A stretch of DNA of 64,000 nt from Cyanobacteria bacterium UBA2566 (lineage in GTDB: Bacteria > Cyanobacteriota > Cyanobacteriia > Cyanobacteriales > Desertifilaceae). A program made the translations under genes and the position numbers. The notes beneath the pieces were generated by a model. It worked only from the letters and a program-made list of their open reading frames with translations. It was not told the DNA's origin and made no database searches. Shown here in pieces: positions 24,678 to 33,328 of the stretch. The DNA is taken from contig DDLS01000138.1 of the NCBI GenBank assembly GCA_002340255.1, positions 1-64,000 on the forward strand, in the 5' to 3' direction. Within the stretch, counting starts at the first letter, position 1. Each line of letters opens with the position of its first letter.

Positions 24678-25919
24678 CTAAATTGGATTCAAGGCTAAAC
24701 ACGCACTGCCATAGGCAGCTAAAGGACTGATGGGGGTGAGAAAGGGAACAGATAAATAGGTTTGCCGTAGCTGTGACCAAGTATGACTTTTTGCTCCCCC
24801 TCCAGCCGTATACAAGCGTCTGAGAGGGGTAGCTCCCAGTTCGGAGAGTCGTTGATATCCCAGAGCTTCAATACGGGCGATCGCTTGTAGGAGTCCATGG
24901 AGAAACTCAACGGGGTTATCTGGACGGGGATCGAGACGGGGGAGGAGGTTCGGATCGTTGATCGGAAAGCGATCGCCTTTTCCGAGTAAGGGATAATAAT
25001 CTAGGGGACTTTCCTGATGAGGGTTAATTTGACGGGAGAAAGTATCTAATTCTACGTCAGTAAAAAAATGCCGCAGCACTGCACCCCCAGTATTAGAAGC
25101 GCCTCCCACTAAATAGTGATCGCCAAACCGATGGCTATAAATTCCATAACAGCTATCGTTAACCGGGATTTCACTGAGCAATTTTAACACTAAGGTGGAG
25201 CCAAGAGAGGTCACCGCATCACCGGGAAAAGATGCACCACTGGCAATAAAGGCGGCAATACTATCGGTGGTTCCAGCACAAATGAGACAATCGGAGGGGA
25301 AGGAAAAGGATTGGGCAATGTCTGGTAAGATAGGGGCGATCGCTTCTCCAGGGGTATAAATTTTCGGTAACTTTAGAGTTGCAGGGAGCTTGGGAAACCA
25401 ATCGGGATAGCACAAATTATGGACATCATAGCCCAATTTGAGGGCATTGTGATAATCACTGATACCAAGTCTTCCGTGGAGTAAAGAGGCTAACCAGTCA
25501 GCTTGATGGAGGACATAGATTGGGCGATCGCCAAATGAAAGGTTTTCTAATCCCCAAAACAGCTTTGCCAAGCTCGATGTGGCACTCAAAACCAGATGAT
25601 CCGCAGGCGCAAAGCGTTGTAACTGAGGCATGACAGCTTTTCCTCGGTCGTCATTGTACATCAATGGGGGCGCGATCGCCTCGCCCTCGCGATCGCAAAA
25701 TAGGACAGTTGCCGAAGTCCCATTGATTAAAATTCGCGTAATCTGTTGGCGACACTCTAGTGGCAGTTGCTCTAATAACGAAAACAGGCTAGTTTTCCAG
25801 ACTTGGGGATGCTGGCGATCGTAAGTGCAGGTTGCCTGAGCAAAGATTGCCCGATCTGGATTAATGGCGATCGCCCTAGCTCCCGATGTGCCAAAATCGA
25901 TTCCTAACGCTAACCCCAT
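24678..25919 (-). CDS. FGGY-family sugar kinase (probable D-ribulose kinase)
   Basis: A 413-residue ASKHA-fold carbohydrate kinase that phosphorylates a sugar with ATP. The N-terminus ALGIDFGTSGARAIAI is the first phosphate-binding motif; the catalytic Asp region is GTTDSIAAFIASGA; the adenosine motif is YTAGGGAKSHTWSQLR. It is shorter than xylulokinase (about 480-500) and matches the compact FGGY proteins shared by cyanobacteria and plant plastids, characterised members of which use D-ribulose. Substrate assignment here is by family resemblance only. It is followed after a gap by the monooxygenase gene in the same direction; a functional link is not evident. Confidence 0.88.
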   Translation of the reverse strand: MGLALGIDFGTSGARAIAINPDRAIFAQATCTYDRQHPQVWKTSLFSLLEQLPLECRQQITRILINGTSATVLFCDREGEAIAPPLMYNDDRGKAVMPQLQRFAPADHLVLSATSSLAKLFWGLENLSFGDRPIYVLHQADWLASLLHGRLGISDYHNALKLGYDVHNLCYPDWFPKLPATLKLPKIYTPGEAIAPILPDIAQSFSFPSDCLICAGTTDSIAAFIASGASFPGDAVTSLGSTLVLKLLSEIPVNDSCYGIYSHRFGDHYLVGGASNTGGAVLRHFFTDVELDTFSRQINPHQESPLDYYPLLGKGDRFPINDPNLLPRLDPRPDNPVEFLHGLLQAIARIEALGYQRLSELGATPLRRLYTAGGGAKSHTWSQLRQTYLSVPFLTPISPLAAYGSACLALNPI

Positions 25920-25994
25920 ATACAGTAATAAATTTATTACTAATACCCTATCATAACCTGTTCAAGCCTATTTACACAGTCAATCTTTAATCCA

Positions 25995-27332
25995 TCAACA
26001 CTTAGTAGGAGACATGACTCTTTTAGCTTGGTTTTCGGGTAAAACTTCATTCTCAAACTCAGGATACTGGGAATCCAGAGTATAAGCAATTTTGCGAATT
26101 AAAGGAAAAGCAATTTTCCCCAACTTTAACTGCCTAAAAACAGCTTGCGGATCGGATAAGTGGGTTGTGGGTAATTCCTGCCCCATTTTTTTGAAGACTA
26201 AGCCAAGGGGAATTTTAAGCTCTTCTTGTAGTTGTAAACATTGGACTAAAAATTGACTGTAAAGGCCAATAATTGAACCCACTCCGCCTCGCGCTTGCCC
26301 CCAGCCAATATAGTAAATCCCTTTATAATCGTCTAAAAAAGTTCCGGCATAACATTGAACGATTGCCCCTTTAATCCGTTGCAGCTCATCAGGCAAAAAG
26401 GGATAGGCAACATGATACCCTGTAGCGCAAACAATCAAATCAATATTAGCCGAGCTACCATCGACAAACTCTACGGTAGAGTCATGCAAGCAGTCAATGC
26501 CAGGCTTGGGTGTGATTTTTCCTTGTTTAATATAATAAGGAACTTCATTATTGATAGTAGGATGTTTGGTAAATAGGCGATAGTTCGGCTTGGGTAAACC
26601 ATAGCGTTTATGGGGGCCAAAAGTGAGTTGAATAATCGTCTGAGCCATAGCTCGTTGTACCCATTCGGGCATCCACCATTGAACCAGATTAACGACTGGA
26701 ACGCCGACAAAGGTTTTGGGAATAAACCAAACGGACTCTCGCAAGCTAAGAAACGATTTTGCCGCGACTCGTGCTGCTTCAGCAGCAATATCACAACCTG
26801 AGTTACCTCCACCAATAACAAGGACTCGTTTACCCCGTAGTTGCTCCGGATGTTTATAATCTTTAGAATGAATGATTTCACCCTTGAATTCACCTTGAAA
26901 TTCTGGAAAGCGCTTGCACCAATGATGACCATTACAGATTAAAATTCCCTTGTAAGTTCTTTCTTCTCCGTTTGCAAAAATGACGTGCCAGAGATTATTC
27001 TTGGTTGGATTAACGGCGATGACTGTGCGATTAAGTTCGATATTTTCCCGTAATTGATAATGGTCGGCAAAATGACGCAGATAGGCTAACATTTGAGCCG
27101 CACTTGGAAAGTCGGGATAGTCATCTGACATAGGAAACTGAGGGAATTGGGTAACCTTTCGAGAGGAGATAATATGGGCAGTTTCATACACGCCATGATA
27201 CCAATTGCCCCCAATATCATCGCTGGCATCAACTTGATCGTAGGGAATTTGGGCAGATTTCAGAGCCTCGGCAATACCGAGTCCGATAAAACCCGCCCCA
27301 AGGATGATGTATTTTTCACAGGTTTGGGACAT
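25995..27332 (-). CDS. Flavin-containing monooxygenase-like NAD(P)/FAD oxidoreductase
   Basis: A 445-residue flavoprotein of the FMO/Baeyer-Villiger group. FAD-binding Rossmann motif GAGFIGLGIAEAL at residues about 12-24; NADPH-binding motif VLVIGGGNSGCDIAAEA at about 170; the typical FMO-like start of the second domain ISSRKVTQFPQFPMSDDYP; and VCATGYHVAYPFLPDE, the conserved ATG-containing strand. Such enzymes oxygenate soft heteroatoms or ketones; the substrate cannot be told from sequence. There is no signal peptide. No partner genes that would reveal a pathway are present. Confidence 0.88.
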   Translation of the reverse strand: MSQTCEKYIILGAGFIGLGIAEALKSAQIPYDQVDASDDIGGNWYHGVYETAHIISSRKVTQFPQFPMSDDYPDFPSAAQMLAYLRHFADHYQLRENIELNRTVIAVNPTKNNLWHVIFANGEERTYKGILICNGHHWCKRFPEFQGEFKGEIIHSKDYKHPEQLRGKRVLVIGGGNSGCDIAAEAARVAAKSFLSLRESVWFIPKTFVGVPVVNLVQWWMPEWVQRAMAQTIIQLTFGPHKRYGLPKPNYRLFTKHPTINNEVPYYIKQGKITPKPGIDCLHDSTVEFVDGSSANIDLIVCATGYHVAYPFLPDELQRIKGAIVQCYAGTFLDDYKGIYYIGWGQARGGVGSIIGLYSQFLVQCLQLQEELKIPLGLVFKKMGQELPTTHLSDPQAVFRQLKLGKIAFPLIRKIAYTLDSQYPEFENEVLPENQAKRVMSPTKC

Positions 27333-27425
27333 GATAATGAGAATGGATGGACGATCGCAAACTTAGAGGATTATAGACTAATTAAAAGAATTGTGGTGAT
27401 AAAAGTCCCTTCTCCAAAACTAATT

Positions 27426-27993
27426 TTAAATATCGTCCCATATTACGGCGCTTTCCCCTGTAACCACGCTAATTTTTAGTAGCTGTTCACTGGCGTTTTG
27501 GATGGAGTCTATGGTGCCTGGGTTAATTAAACCGTAGTAGTCAAACACATGAACTTGTTGGGTTTTAACTGCTTTCAGTATACGTCTCAATATTCAGCTC
27601 CGTAAGCCTGGCCGCAATTTGATCGTGAAACCCAGTTGCACCAATGACTAAATCGGGTTTCAGAGCAATAATTTTCTCTAAACTTGGTGCAGTTTGTCCT
27701 TGACTGACAGGGGTGATGTCGGCGAACCGGGGGTCTTTCTCTAGCAGGGAACTTCCAGGAATACCCACTAATTTGGAAGCGTCTAACCGTTGCAAAATAT
27801 CTGCCGAAAGAGAGGTTAAGGCCACTACTCGCTCTAGGCTTTCGGTTGGAATCTCTTCTGGAGAGCTAAGGGGTGTCTCTAGAAGAGGAGAAACCTGGGG
27901 TTGAGTACAGGCGAAGAGACTCAAACTCAGGAGGATCGCTAAACCCACTCCGATCCACCGAGTCTCATTTTGCCTGTTCCTCAACATAATCAT
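27426..27993 (-). pseudogene. siderophore/cobalamin-type binding lipoprotein, internally deleted
   Basis: The 5' part encodes a lipoprotein signal (ILLSLSLFACTQPQ, lipobox Cys) and the N-terminal lobe of a periplasmic Fe3+-siderophore/B12-binding protein (BtuF/FepB fold): ERVVALTSLSADILQRL and IIALKPDLVIGATGFHD. It stops after only about 140 residues. One frame over, immediately downstream, the C-terminal end of the same family is recognisable: AVKTQQVHVFDYYGLINPG, TIDSIQNASEQL, with a stop at 27426. A normal protein is about 300 residues, so roughly 120 central residues are missing and the frame is broken. The start (ATG 27987 or 27993) follows GGAG just after the bacterioferritin stop, so it was once co-transcribed with iron-storage genes. 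Confidence 0.8.
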
Positions 27994-27998
27994 CACTC

Positions 27999-28466
27999 CT
28001 ACATTTGAGATTGGATATAGTTTGCTTCCCCAAGCATCTCCATCAATCTTAATTGTTGTTCTAACCAATAGGCATGATCTTCTTCCGTATCCGTTAGAAT
28101 CACTTCTAAGATTTCGCGAGTTTGATAATCTTGCTCGGTTTCGCAAACGGCGATCGCTTCTTTCAAGTCGGAAACTACTTTGTACTCTAACTCTAAGTCA
28201 CTAGCGAGCATTTCCTTTACTGTTGAGCCAATATTGAGACCCTCCTGTTGGGATAAATCTGGACGTGCTTCTAAAAACAATAATCGCTTAATAATCGCAT
28301 CCGCATGTTGGGTTTCTTCTTGCATTTCATGATCGATGCGCTCATAGAGCTTATTCAATCCCCAATCTCCATACATACGAGAATGGGTAAAATACTGATC
28401 CCGTGCAGCGAGTTCACTTCTGAGCAGTTTGTGCAGTTGGTCAATAACTCGATCTGTCCCTTTCAT
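27999..28466 (-). CDS. bfr: Bacterioferritin subunit with ferroxidase site (lacks heme Met)
   Basis: A 155-residue ferritin-like subunit that oxidises Fe2+ and stores it in a 24-mer shell. Compared with E. coli Bfr, the di-iron ligands are all present: Glu in LRSELAARDQYF, Glu and His in EETQHADAI, Glu in SDLELEYKV, and Glu and His in TEEDHAYWLE. The heme-ligand Met52 position is Thr (EETQH instead of DEMKH), so this subunit should not bind heme on its own. The neighbouring gene encodes the complementary subunit. It lies 50 bp downstream of that gene and 6-12 bp before the broken binding-protein gene, in one operon. Confidence 0.93.
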   Translation of the reverse strand: MKGTDRVIDQLHKLLRSELAARDQYFTHSRMYGDWGLNKLYERIDHEMQEETQHADAIIKRLLFLEARPDLSQQEGLNIGSTVKEMLASDLELEYKVVSDLKEAIAVCETEQDYQTREILEVILTDTEEDHAYWLEQQLRLMEMLGEANYIQSQM

Positions 28467-28516
28467 TGTTTTCGTCTCACTTTAAAACTGGGTGGTTACT
28501 CGGATAATTGTTGGGA

Positions 28517-28981
28517 TTACATCATCGATTGCAGATAATTTTCTAATCCTGCACTTTCGATTAGCCATTGTTGAGATTCGAGCCAATCAATCGACTCTTC
28601 GATGTCCTCTAGAATCTCTTCTAGCATGTCCCGACTAACATAGTCTTGAACCGATTCACACAGTTTAATTGCCTGTTGGAGATCTGACCGTATGTCTTGA
28701 TACATTCTCAAGTCGTTTTGCAACAGTTCTGGTACTGTTTCACCGATGAGCAATTTACCTAAATCTTGTAAATTGGGCAAACCTTCCAGAAATAAAGTCC
28801 GCTCAATCAGCTTATCGGCATGTTTCATCGCTGCAATCGATGCCTTATACACTTTATCGTTTAGCTGATGAAGTCCCCAGTTTTTACAGATTCTGGCATG
28901 GAGAAAAAACTGGTTAATTGCCGTCAATTGAAGTTTGAGGGCAGCATTTAATTGGGTGTGGACATTAGTATTGCCCTGCAT
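28517..28981 (-). CDS. bfr: Bacterioferritin subunit with heme Met but no ferroxidase site
   Basis: A 154-residue Bfr homologue that looks very like E. coli Bfr in its fold-defining segments (INQFFLHARICKNWGLHQLN, LFLEGLPNLQDLGKL, QDYVSRDMLEEIL). The heme-ligand Met is kept (AAMKHADK). However, the di-iron ligands are replaced: the first Glu is Gln (LKLQLTAINQ), Glu51 is Ala, Glu94 is Tyr (NDLRMYQD), Glu127 is Ile and His130 is Ser (DIEESIDWLE). It should therefore act as the heme-carrying partner in a mixed shell, helping electron entry for iron release. Two-subunit bacterioferritins of this kind are known from Synechocystis. First gene of the iron operon, divergent from the Bfd-like gene. 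Confidence 0.93.
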   Translation of the reverse strand: MQGNTNVHTQLNAALKLQLTAINQFFLHARICKNWGLHQLNDKVYKASIAAMKHADKLIERTLFLEGLPNLQDLGKLLIGETVPELLQNDLRMYQDIRSDLQQAIKLCESVQDYVSRDMLEEILEDIEESIDWLESQQWLIESAGLENYLQSMM

Positions 28982-29101
28982 TGGTGTTCTCCTAACTGAT
29001 TGATTGCTCTTTAATCAAGAACAGGTATCGATTTCGAGTTGTCTTCGCCGATCCTACTTGACTTCCTAGGGGCTGTCAATGCATAATGGAAGGAGTTAAT
29101 T

Positions 29102-29120
29102 GAGAATACTTTTCATTAAT
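29102..29120. promoter_or_regulatory. possible Fur box between bacterioferritin and Bfd genes
   Basis: The 19-mer GAGAATACTTTTCATTAAT matches the classic Fur consensus (GATAATGATAATCATTATC) at about 12 of 19 positions. It sits in the 194-bp spacer between the two divergent iron-storage transcripts, where an iron-responsive repressor would be expected. The match is moderate. Confidence 0.4.
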
Positions 29121-29175
29121 TTAGGATTAAGTTAAGACAAGAATAACTAAAATCTAGTGGAGGCAGTGAACCTAG

Positions 29176-29418
29176 ATGTACATTTGTATTTGTCATGCAA
29201 TTACGGATCGCGATATTCGCAAGGCGGTCGCTCAAGGAGCTTGTTCTATCGATCTAGTCTGCGATCGCCTGGAATTTTCTGGTGGTTGTGGACGCTGTCG
29301 GGAACATGCCCAACAAGTGGTCCAAGAAGCGCTCTCTGAAAACCAAGCACCGATAGAAATTGGCTCAATTGCTTGTAAAACTCAAGAGCGTTATGACGAT
29401 CGCCGTAAAGCTTCTTAA
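29176..29418 (+). CDS. Bacterioferritin-associated ferredoxin-like [2Fe-2S] protein (Bfd family)
   Basis: An 80-residue protein starting MYICICHAITDRDIRKAVAQ. The four cluster cysteines have the BFD pattern: C-x-C near the N-terminus (CIC) and C-x2-C in GGCGRCREH. Bfd docks onto bacterioferritin and passes electrons to the ferric core through its heme, releasing Fe2+. The context is apt, since two bacterioferritin genes lie divergently 195 bp away. The C-terminal 30 residues are longer and more basic than in E. coli Bfd (64 residues), ending YDDRRKAS. Confidence 0.9.
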   Translation: MYICICHAITDRDIRKAVAQGACSIDLVCDRLEFSGGCGRCREHAQQVVQEALSENQAPIEIGSIACKTQERYDDRRKAS

Positions 29419-29475
29419 GAGTTACTCACAATTTGTTGAGTCAAACTCTTAATAAGAAAATACTTTTAAATTCGC

Positions 29476-30318
29476 CTATTGAGTAACAGTAACTATCCAA
29501 GGTTGGAATAGCTCCACCCATTGGGAGTGACTGACCACCAGGGTGGGATAGGGGTAATGATGATAATCTTCACCCGATATGAGGGGAAAAGGAGCCGCAT
29601 GGGTGAGGGGAACCCAGACGACACCAGCAGCATGGGATATCGCCCAAACTGCGGCAATATCCCAGATTTTCGGGGTCGCTTCTATCCCCCCGATGGCAAT
29701 TCCGGCAGAAACGGTGAGTATACTGTAAGTTGCTACACCAAGCATCCGAATTTTACAGGGAAAAGGAGCGGAATCGGCCTGCAAAACCGAGGTAGTGCGA
29801 GCGCAACGATTACAAAGATTAAAGAAATGATTGTGACTGGGCTGATCGGACGTTGGGGTAATGGGGCGATCGTTCAAGAACGCCCCGACGGGATGGCCTT
29901 CTAGCTCTGAGGGAGCATTCCAAAACCCATAAAAGGAGTGACGAATGGGGGGAAAATAGAGATAGCCAAATACGGGAGTGCCTTGATAGAGTAAGGCCAT
30001 AGAAATTCCCCACAGGGGAACGCCACGCGTAAAATTGGTTGTACCATCAATGGGGTCAATAATCCAACACCAAGGAGTATCGGGAAAATGTTTGGCTGTT
30101 TCTTCTGTTAATACTCCATGATCGGGAAATTGGGCTAAAATTCGTTCTTGTAGTTGGAGATCGGCCCATTGATCTGCCTGCGTCACTAAAGAACCATCGT
30201 CTTTTTCAAGTCCCTGCACCTGACCAAACTGCTTGAGAAGTTCTTCTCCGACCTCCTCGGTTGTCACTTTCACAAACTCCAAAACTTGTTTCCACAGGGG
30301 ATAATTCATTAACTCCAT
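29476..30318 (-). CDS. Inositol monophosphatase family protein
   Basis: A 280-residue Mg2+-dependent, Li+-sensitive-type phosphatase. Metal-site motifs are complete: GVLTEETAKHF (Glu), WIIDPIDGTTNFTRG (the DPxDGT signature) and KIWDIAAVWAISHAAG (the WDxAA signature). Candidate substrates are inositol-1-phosphate, fructose-1,6-bisphosphate or related sugar phosphates; sequence alone does not decide. I start at ATG 30318 (MELMNYPLWKQV); ATG 30309 is possible, and the open frame upstream to 30459 overlaps the divergent gene. It shares a short divergent spacer with the DUF924 gene. Confidence 0.92.
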   Translation of the reverse strand: MELMNYPLWKQVLEFVKVTTEEVGEELLKQFGQVQGLEKDDGSLVTQADQWADLQLQERILAQFPDHGVLTEETAKHFPDTPWCWIIDPIDGTTNFTRGVPLWGISMALLYQGTPVFGYLYFPPIRHSFYGFWNAPSELEGHPVGAFLNDRPITPTSDQPSHNHFFNLCNRCARTTSVLQADSAPFPCKIRMLGVATYSILTVSAGIAIGGIEATPKIWDIAAVWAISHAAGVVWVPLTHAAPFPLISGEDYHHYPYPTLVVSHSQWVELFQPWIVTVTQ

Positions 30319-30370
30319 ACTGACTAAGCTAGAATAACTACAATCCGATCTTAAGATGAACGGGGTTCCT

Positions 30371-30910
30371 ATGGAGTATCGAGAAATTATTGAGTTTTGG
30401 TTTGACCAAATCGATCCGAAGCAGTGGTGGAAAAAAGATGAATCATTGGATCTCCTCATTCGCGATCGCTTTGGTCAAATCCATAATCAAGCAACGCTGT
30501 GCGAACTTTACCCTTGGCGGACAGATCCTTTAGGAAGATTAGCTGAGATTATTATTCTCGATCAGTTTTCTAGAAATATATATCGAAATCAGGCATTAGC
30601 TTTTGCCTTTGATTCCTTAGCATTAGCGCTCGCTCAAGAGGCAATTTCTGGTCAAACGAATCGATATCTTACTATTGAGCAAAAGTCATTTCTCTATCTA
30701 CCTTTCATGCATAGTGAATCTCTGAGAATTCATGAAATTGCTGTAGAATTATTTAGCCAGCCAGGATTAGAGTCCAATCTCCAGTTTGAATACAGACACA
30801 AGGAAATTATCGAGAAATTTGGACGGTATCCCCACAGAAATGATCTTTTGGGTCGTTTATCTACACCCGAAGAAACTAAATTTCTTCAACAACCGGGTTC
30901 ATCCTTTTAA
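30371..30910 (+). CDS. DUF924 family protein
   Basis: A 179-residue helical protein of the DUF924 family, which is related to TPR-like folds and has no established activity. Recognisable segments: EIIEFWFDQIDPKQWWKKDE, then DPLGRLAEIIILDQFSRNIY, SFLYLPFMHSESLRIHE and FGRYPHRNDLLGR. Start ATG at 30371 gives the usual MEYREIIEFWF beginning; an ATG at 30356 adds five residues. It is 52 bp from the divergent IMPase gene. Confidence 0.92.
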   Translation: MEYREIIEFWFDQIDPKQWWKKDESLDLLIRDRFGQIHNQATLCELYPWRTDPLGRLAEIIILDQFSRNIYRNQALAFAFDSLALALAQEAISGQTNRYLTIEQKSFLYLPFMHSESLRIHEIAVELFSQPGLESNLQFEYRHKEIIEKFGRYPHRNDLLGRLSTPEETKFLQQPGSSF

Positions 30911-31018
30911 TCAGTGAAGGAGCCATTCTTAATTCCTGACTCCCCCTTCTCTCTTGTCGGAATCCGGAACACCAGATACAGTGTGGAATAACTTTGGTGT
31001 GGTCTGTAAGGAGTGGAT

Positions 31019-32209
31019 ATGCTCAGTCAAGAATCTTCGCGGAAATTTCAATCGAATCGTTCATCTTTACAAGAAAGTGGGGCAACTGTGCCTTTGCGGG
31101 AACGAGCTTGGGTAGAAATCGATCGAGGGGCGATCGCCCATAATGTGCGAGAACTCAAACACCATTTACAGCAAAACTGTCAGTTAATGGCAGTCGTGAA
31201 GGCGGATGCGTATGGTCATGGGGCGATCGCTGTGGCTGAAACTGCCTTGGAAGCGGGGGCAAGTTGGTTAGGGGTAGCGACAATTCCAGAGGGAATACAA
31301 TTACGGGAAGCCGGGATAGAAGCCCCGATTCTACTTTTAGGCGCGGTTAATAGTCCGGAACAAATCCAGGCGATCGCCCATTGGCATCTGCAACCGACTC
31401 TGTGTAGTGCCAAACAAGCTTTAATTGTTTCCGAAACCTTGAGTGAACTCGGCAAAACTCTCACGGTTCACCTGAAACTAGATACTGGAATGTCCCGTTT
31501 AGGTATTCCTTGGCAAGAAGGAGCTGAGTTTTTCCAGCAGGTTTCCCACTTACCCCATCTCCAAATTGGCAGTATCTATTCCCACTTGGCAACGGCGGAT
31601 AGTCCCGATCCGCAGATCATGAATCAACAGCATCAGCGTTTTCAAGAGGCGATCGCCCAAATTAAAGCCACGGGGTTACCTTTGCCAAAACTGCATTTAG
31701 CTAATTCTGCGGCTACGTTATGCGATCGCTCTTGCCATTATGACTTTGTGCGCGTCGGACTGGCTACCTATGGACTCTATCCCGCTCCCCACCTCCAAGA
31801 TTTGGTCAGCCTCAAACCGGTAATGCAAGTCAGAGCAAGGATCACCCAAATTAAAACTATTCCTGCGGGAACCGGTATTAGTTATGGATATCAATATATT
31901 ACGGCCCAGGAGATGACTGTTGCTGTTGTGGGTATCGGATATGCCGATGGGGTTCCTCGTAACCTCTCCAATAAACTGCAAGTCGGTATTCGAGGGCAGC
32001 GTATTCCCCAAGTGGGCGCTATTACCATGGATCAGTTAATGCTTGATGTTAGCAGTATCCCCGATCTGCAAGTGGGCGAGGTCGTTACCCTTTTAGGGCA
32101 AGATGGCCAAAATCAGTTTACCGCTGATGATTGGGCGGACACTCTTGGTACTATTTCTTGGGAAATCTTATGTAGCTTCAAACATCGTTTACCGAGAGTA
32201 ACTCGATGA
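31019..32209 (+). CDS. alr: Alanine racemase
   Basis: A 396-residue fold-type III PLP enzyme converting L- to D-alanine for peptidoglycan. The PLP-binding Lys is in AVVKADAYGHGAIAVA (about residue 60), and the catalytic Tyr region is GTGISYGYQYITAQEMTVAV. The domain order, barrel then C-terminal beta domain (QRIPQVGAITMDQLMLDV), is complete. The first 28 residues form a Ser-rich extension before VPLRERAWVEIDRGAI. ATG 31019 is preceded by AAGGAG six bases upstream; a GTG two codons earlier is less likely. Confidence 0.96.
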   Translation: MLSQESSRKFQSNRSSLQESGATVPLRERAWVEIDRGAIAHNVRELKHHLQQNCQLMAVVKADAYGHGAIAVAETALEAGASWLGVATIPEGIQLREAGIEAPILLLGAVNSPEQIQAIAHWHLQPTLCSAKQALIVSETLSELGKTLTVHLKLDTGMSRLGIPWQEGAEFFQQVSHLPHLQIGSIYSHLATADSPDPQIMNQQHQRFQEAIAQIKATGLPLPKLHLANSAATLCDRSCHYDFVRVGLATYGLYPAPHLQDLVSLKPVMQVRARITQIKTIPAGTGISYGYQYITAQEMTVAVVGIGYADGVPRNLSNKLQVGIRGQRIPQVGAITMDQLMLDVSSIPDLQVGEVVTLLGQDGQNQFTADDWADTLGTISWEILCSFKHRLPRVTR

Positions 32210-32258
32210 TCTCCAGCATGGGACGGGTTTTGTCTTTTGCGATCGCCCGTTACTCGAC

Positions 32259-32714
32259 TCAGGGAATGGTATATTCCCTCGCGATTTGTTCAAAGAGGGG
32301 ATAATATTGGGCAAATTCTGAACTGGGCGATCGCCCTTCCCAAACATAATAGACTTGATTGCTATAGATTCTCAGGGTTAACCGGCTGGTGGTCGTCTCT
32401 AGAGTTGGGGTTAATAAACCTTTGATTCCTTGGTTGGTAATAAAGTTTGAACCATCGTGTAAGCCATTAAGTTCAACCTGAGACTGGGCAAACCCTTGGA
32501 TCTGAATCTCTGGGCGATCGGGATGGCTGAAAATTTGCCCGTCCTGATTTTCCGGGGGCGGTTGCGCTTGCCATCGATCGGGATAGGGAAATGTAAATCC
32601 ATAACGGGGATTTTGATAAATTTTCCAGTTATTCAATGGGGGATTTGCAGCGCAAGCAGAGACTGAAATCATTACACACAAAAGGATTAGCGCTTTTAAC
32701 GCTGTCCTCCACAT
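32259..32714 (-). CDS. Small predicted lipoprotein
   Basis: A 151-residue exported protein. Signal peptide MWRTALKALILLCVMISVSAC ends in a lipobox with Cys21. The mature part begins AANPPLNNWKIYQNPRYGFT, with YGFTFPYPDRW typical of PsbP-like or DUF1795-like lipoproteins that bind small ligands or assist photosystem proteins. The match to a PsbP-like fold is only suggestive. Start ATG 32714 gives a clean signal peptide; the upstream in-frame ATG (32753) would bury it. It is divergent from the RHH/zinc-ribbon gene. Confidence 0.75.
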   Translation of the reverse strand: MWRTALKALILLCVMISVSACAANPPLNNWKIYQNPRYGFTFPYPDRWQAQPPPENQDGQIFSHPDRPEIQIQGFAQSQVELNGLHDGSNFITNQGIKGLLTPTLETTTSRLTLRIYSNQVYYVWEGRSPSSEFAQYYPLFEQIAREYTIP

Positions 32715-32833
32715 CCTCCGCTTTGTAAACAAATGTAACAATATTGCCGTCATACAGTCTTTACGTCTTGACAGCTAATGATAGAATCGATAAGGTAATA
32801 AGGCATAGCCGGATAGGACGACTCCAGAGCTAT

Positions 32834-33184
32834 ATGCAAGACAAGCAAAAAGTTACGCTGTACATTCCCCCAGAACTCCATCGTCGGCTAAAAATACAAG
32901 CGGCGATCGATTTAGAACCGATGTCAGCCATTGTAGAACGGGCAATTACATTCTACCTGGAACATCCAGAGGTCGTGGACAATATGAACGATTCCTACGG
33001 GAAAACGTATCAGATCCATACCTGTCCAGAATGTGAGAGTTCAGTGGTTATCCAAGATGGAGAACTGGTCGCTCTTAAGAATCAGCCCACAGTGCTGTCT
33101 GAAGAGGAACTGCCAGTTGAGAGGGTGTCAAACCTTGATTCCCAGATTTCTCAATCTGGCGAGGAAGAATTGGTTCCGTGCTAG
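32834..33184 (+). CDS. RHH-like protein with zinc-ribbon CPEC motif
   Basis: A 116-residue protein. The N-terminal third, KQKVTLYIPPELHRRLKIQA, then AIVERAITFYLEHPE, has the strand-helix-helix layout of ribbon-helix-helix (CopG/Arc) DNA-binding proteins. It is followed by YQIHTCPECESSVVIQDGEL, one CxxC half of a possible zinc ribbon, and an acidic tail. I chose ATG 32834 (MQDKQKVTLY); the frame is open upstream to 32744 without similarity. It sits 145 bp ahead of the Ycf46 ATPase and may regulate it. Confidence 0.75.
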   Translation: MQDKQKVTLYIPPELHRRLKIQAAIDLEPMSAIVERAITFYLEHPEVVDNMNDSYGKTYQIHTCPECESSVVIQDGELVALKNQPTVLSEEELPVERVSNLDSQISQSGEEELVPC

Positions 33185-33328
33185 ATATTGTCGGATCATA
33201 TGCTGACATAAATGGCCGGACTAATCCGATTGTAAGCTAAACGTTTAACCCTGGGTTATCCACTTAGTATCGATCAGATTAGTCTAGCCCCAACCGGTAT
33301 TCCCCCTGTTGCAAGTAGGTCGATCGCT

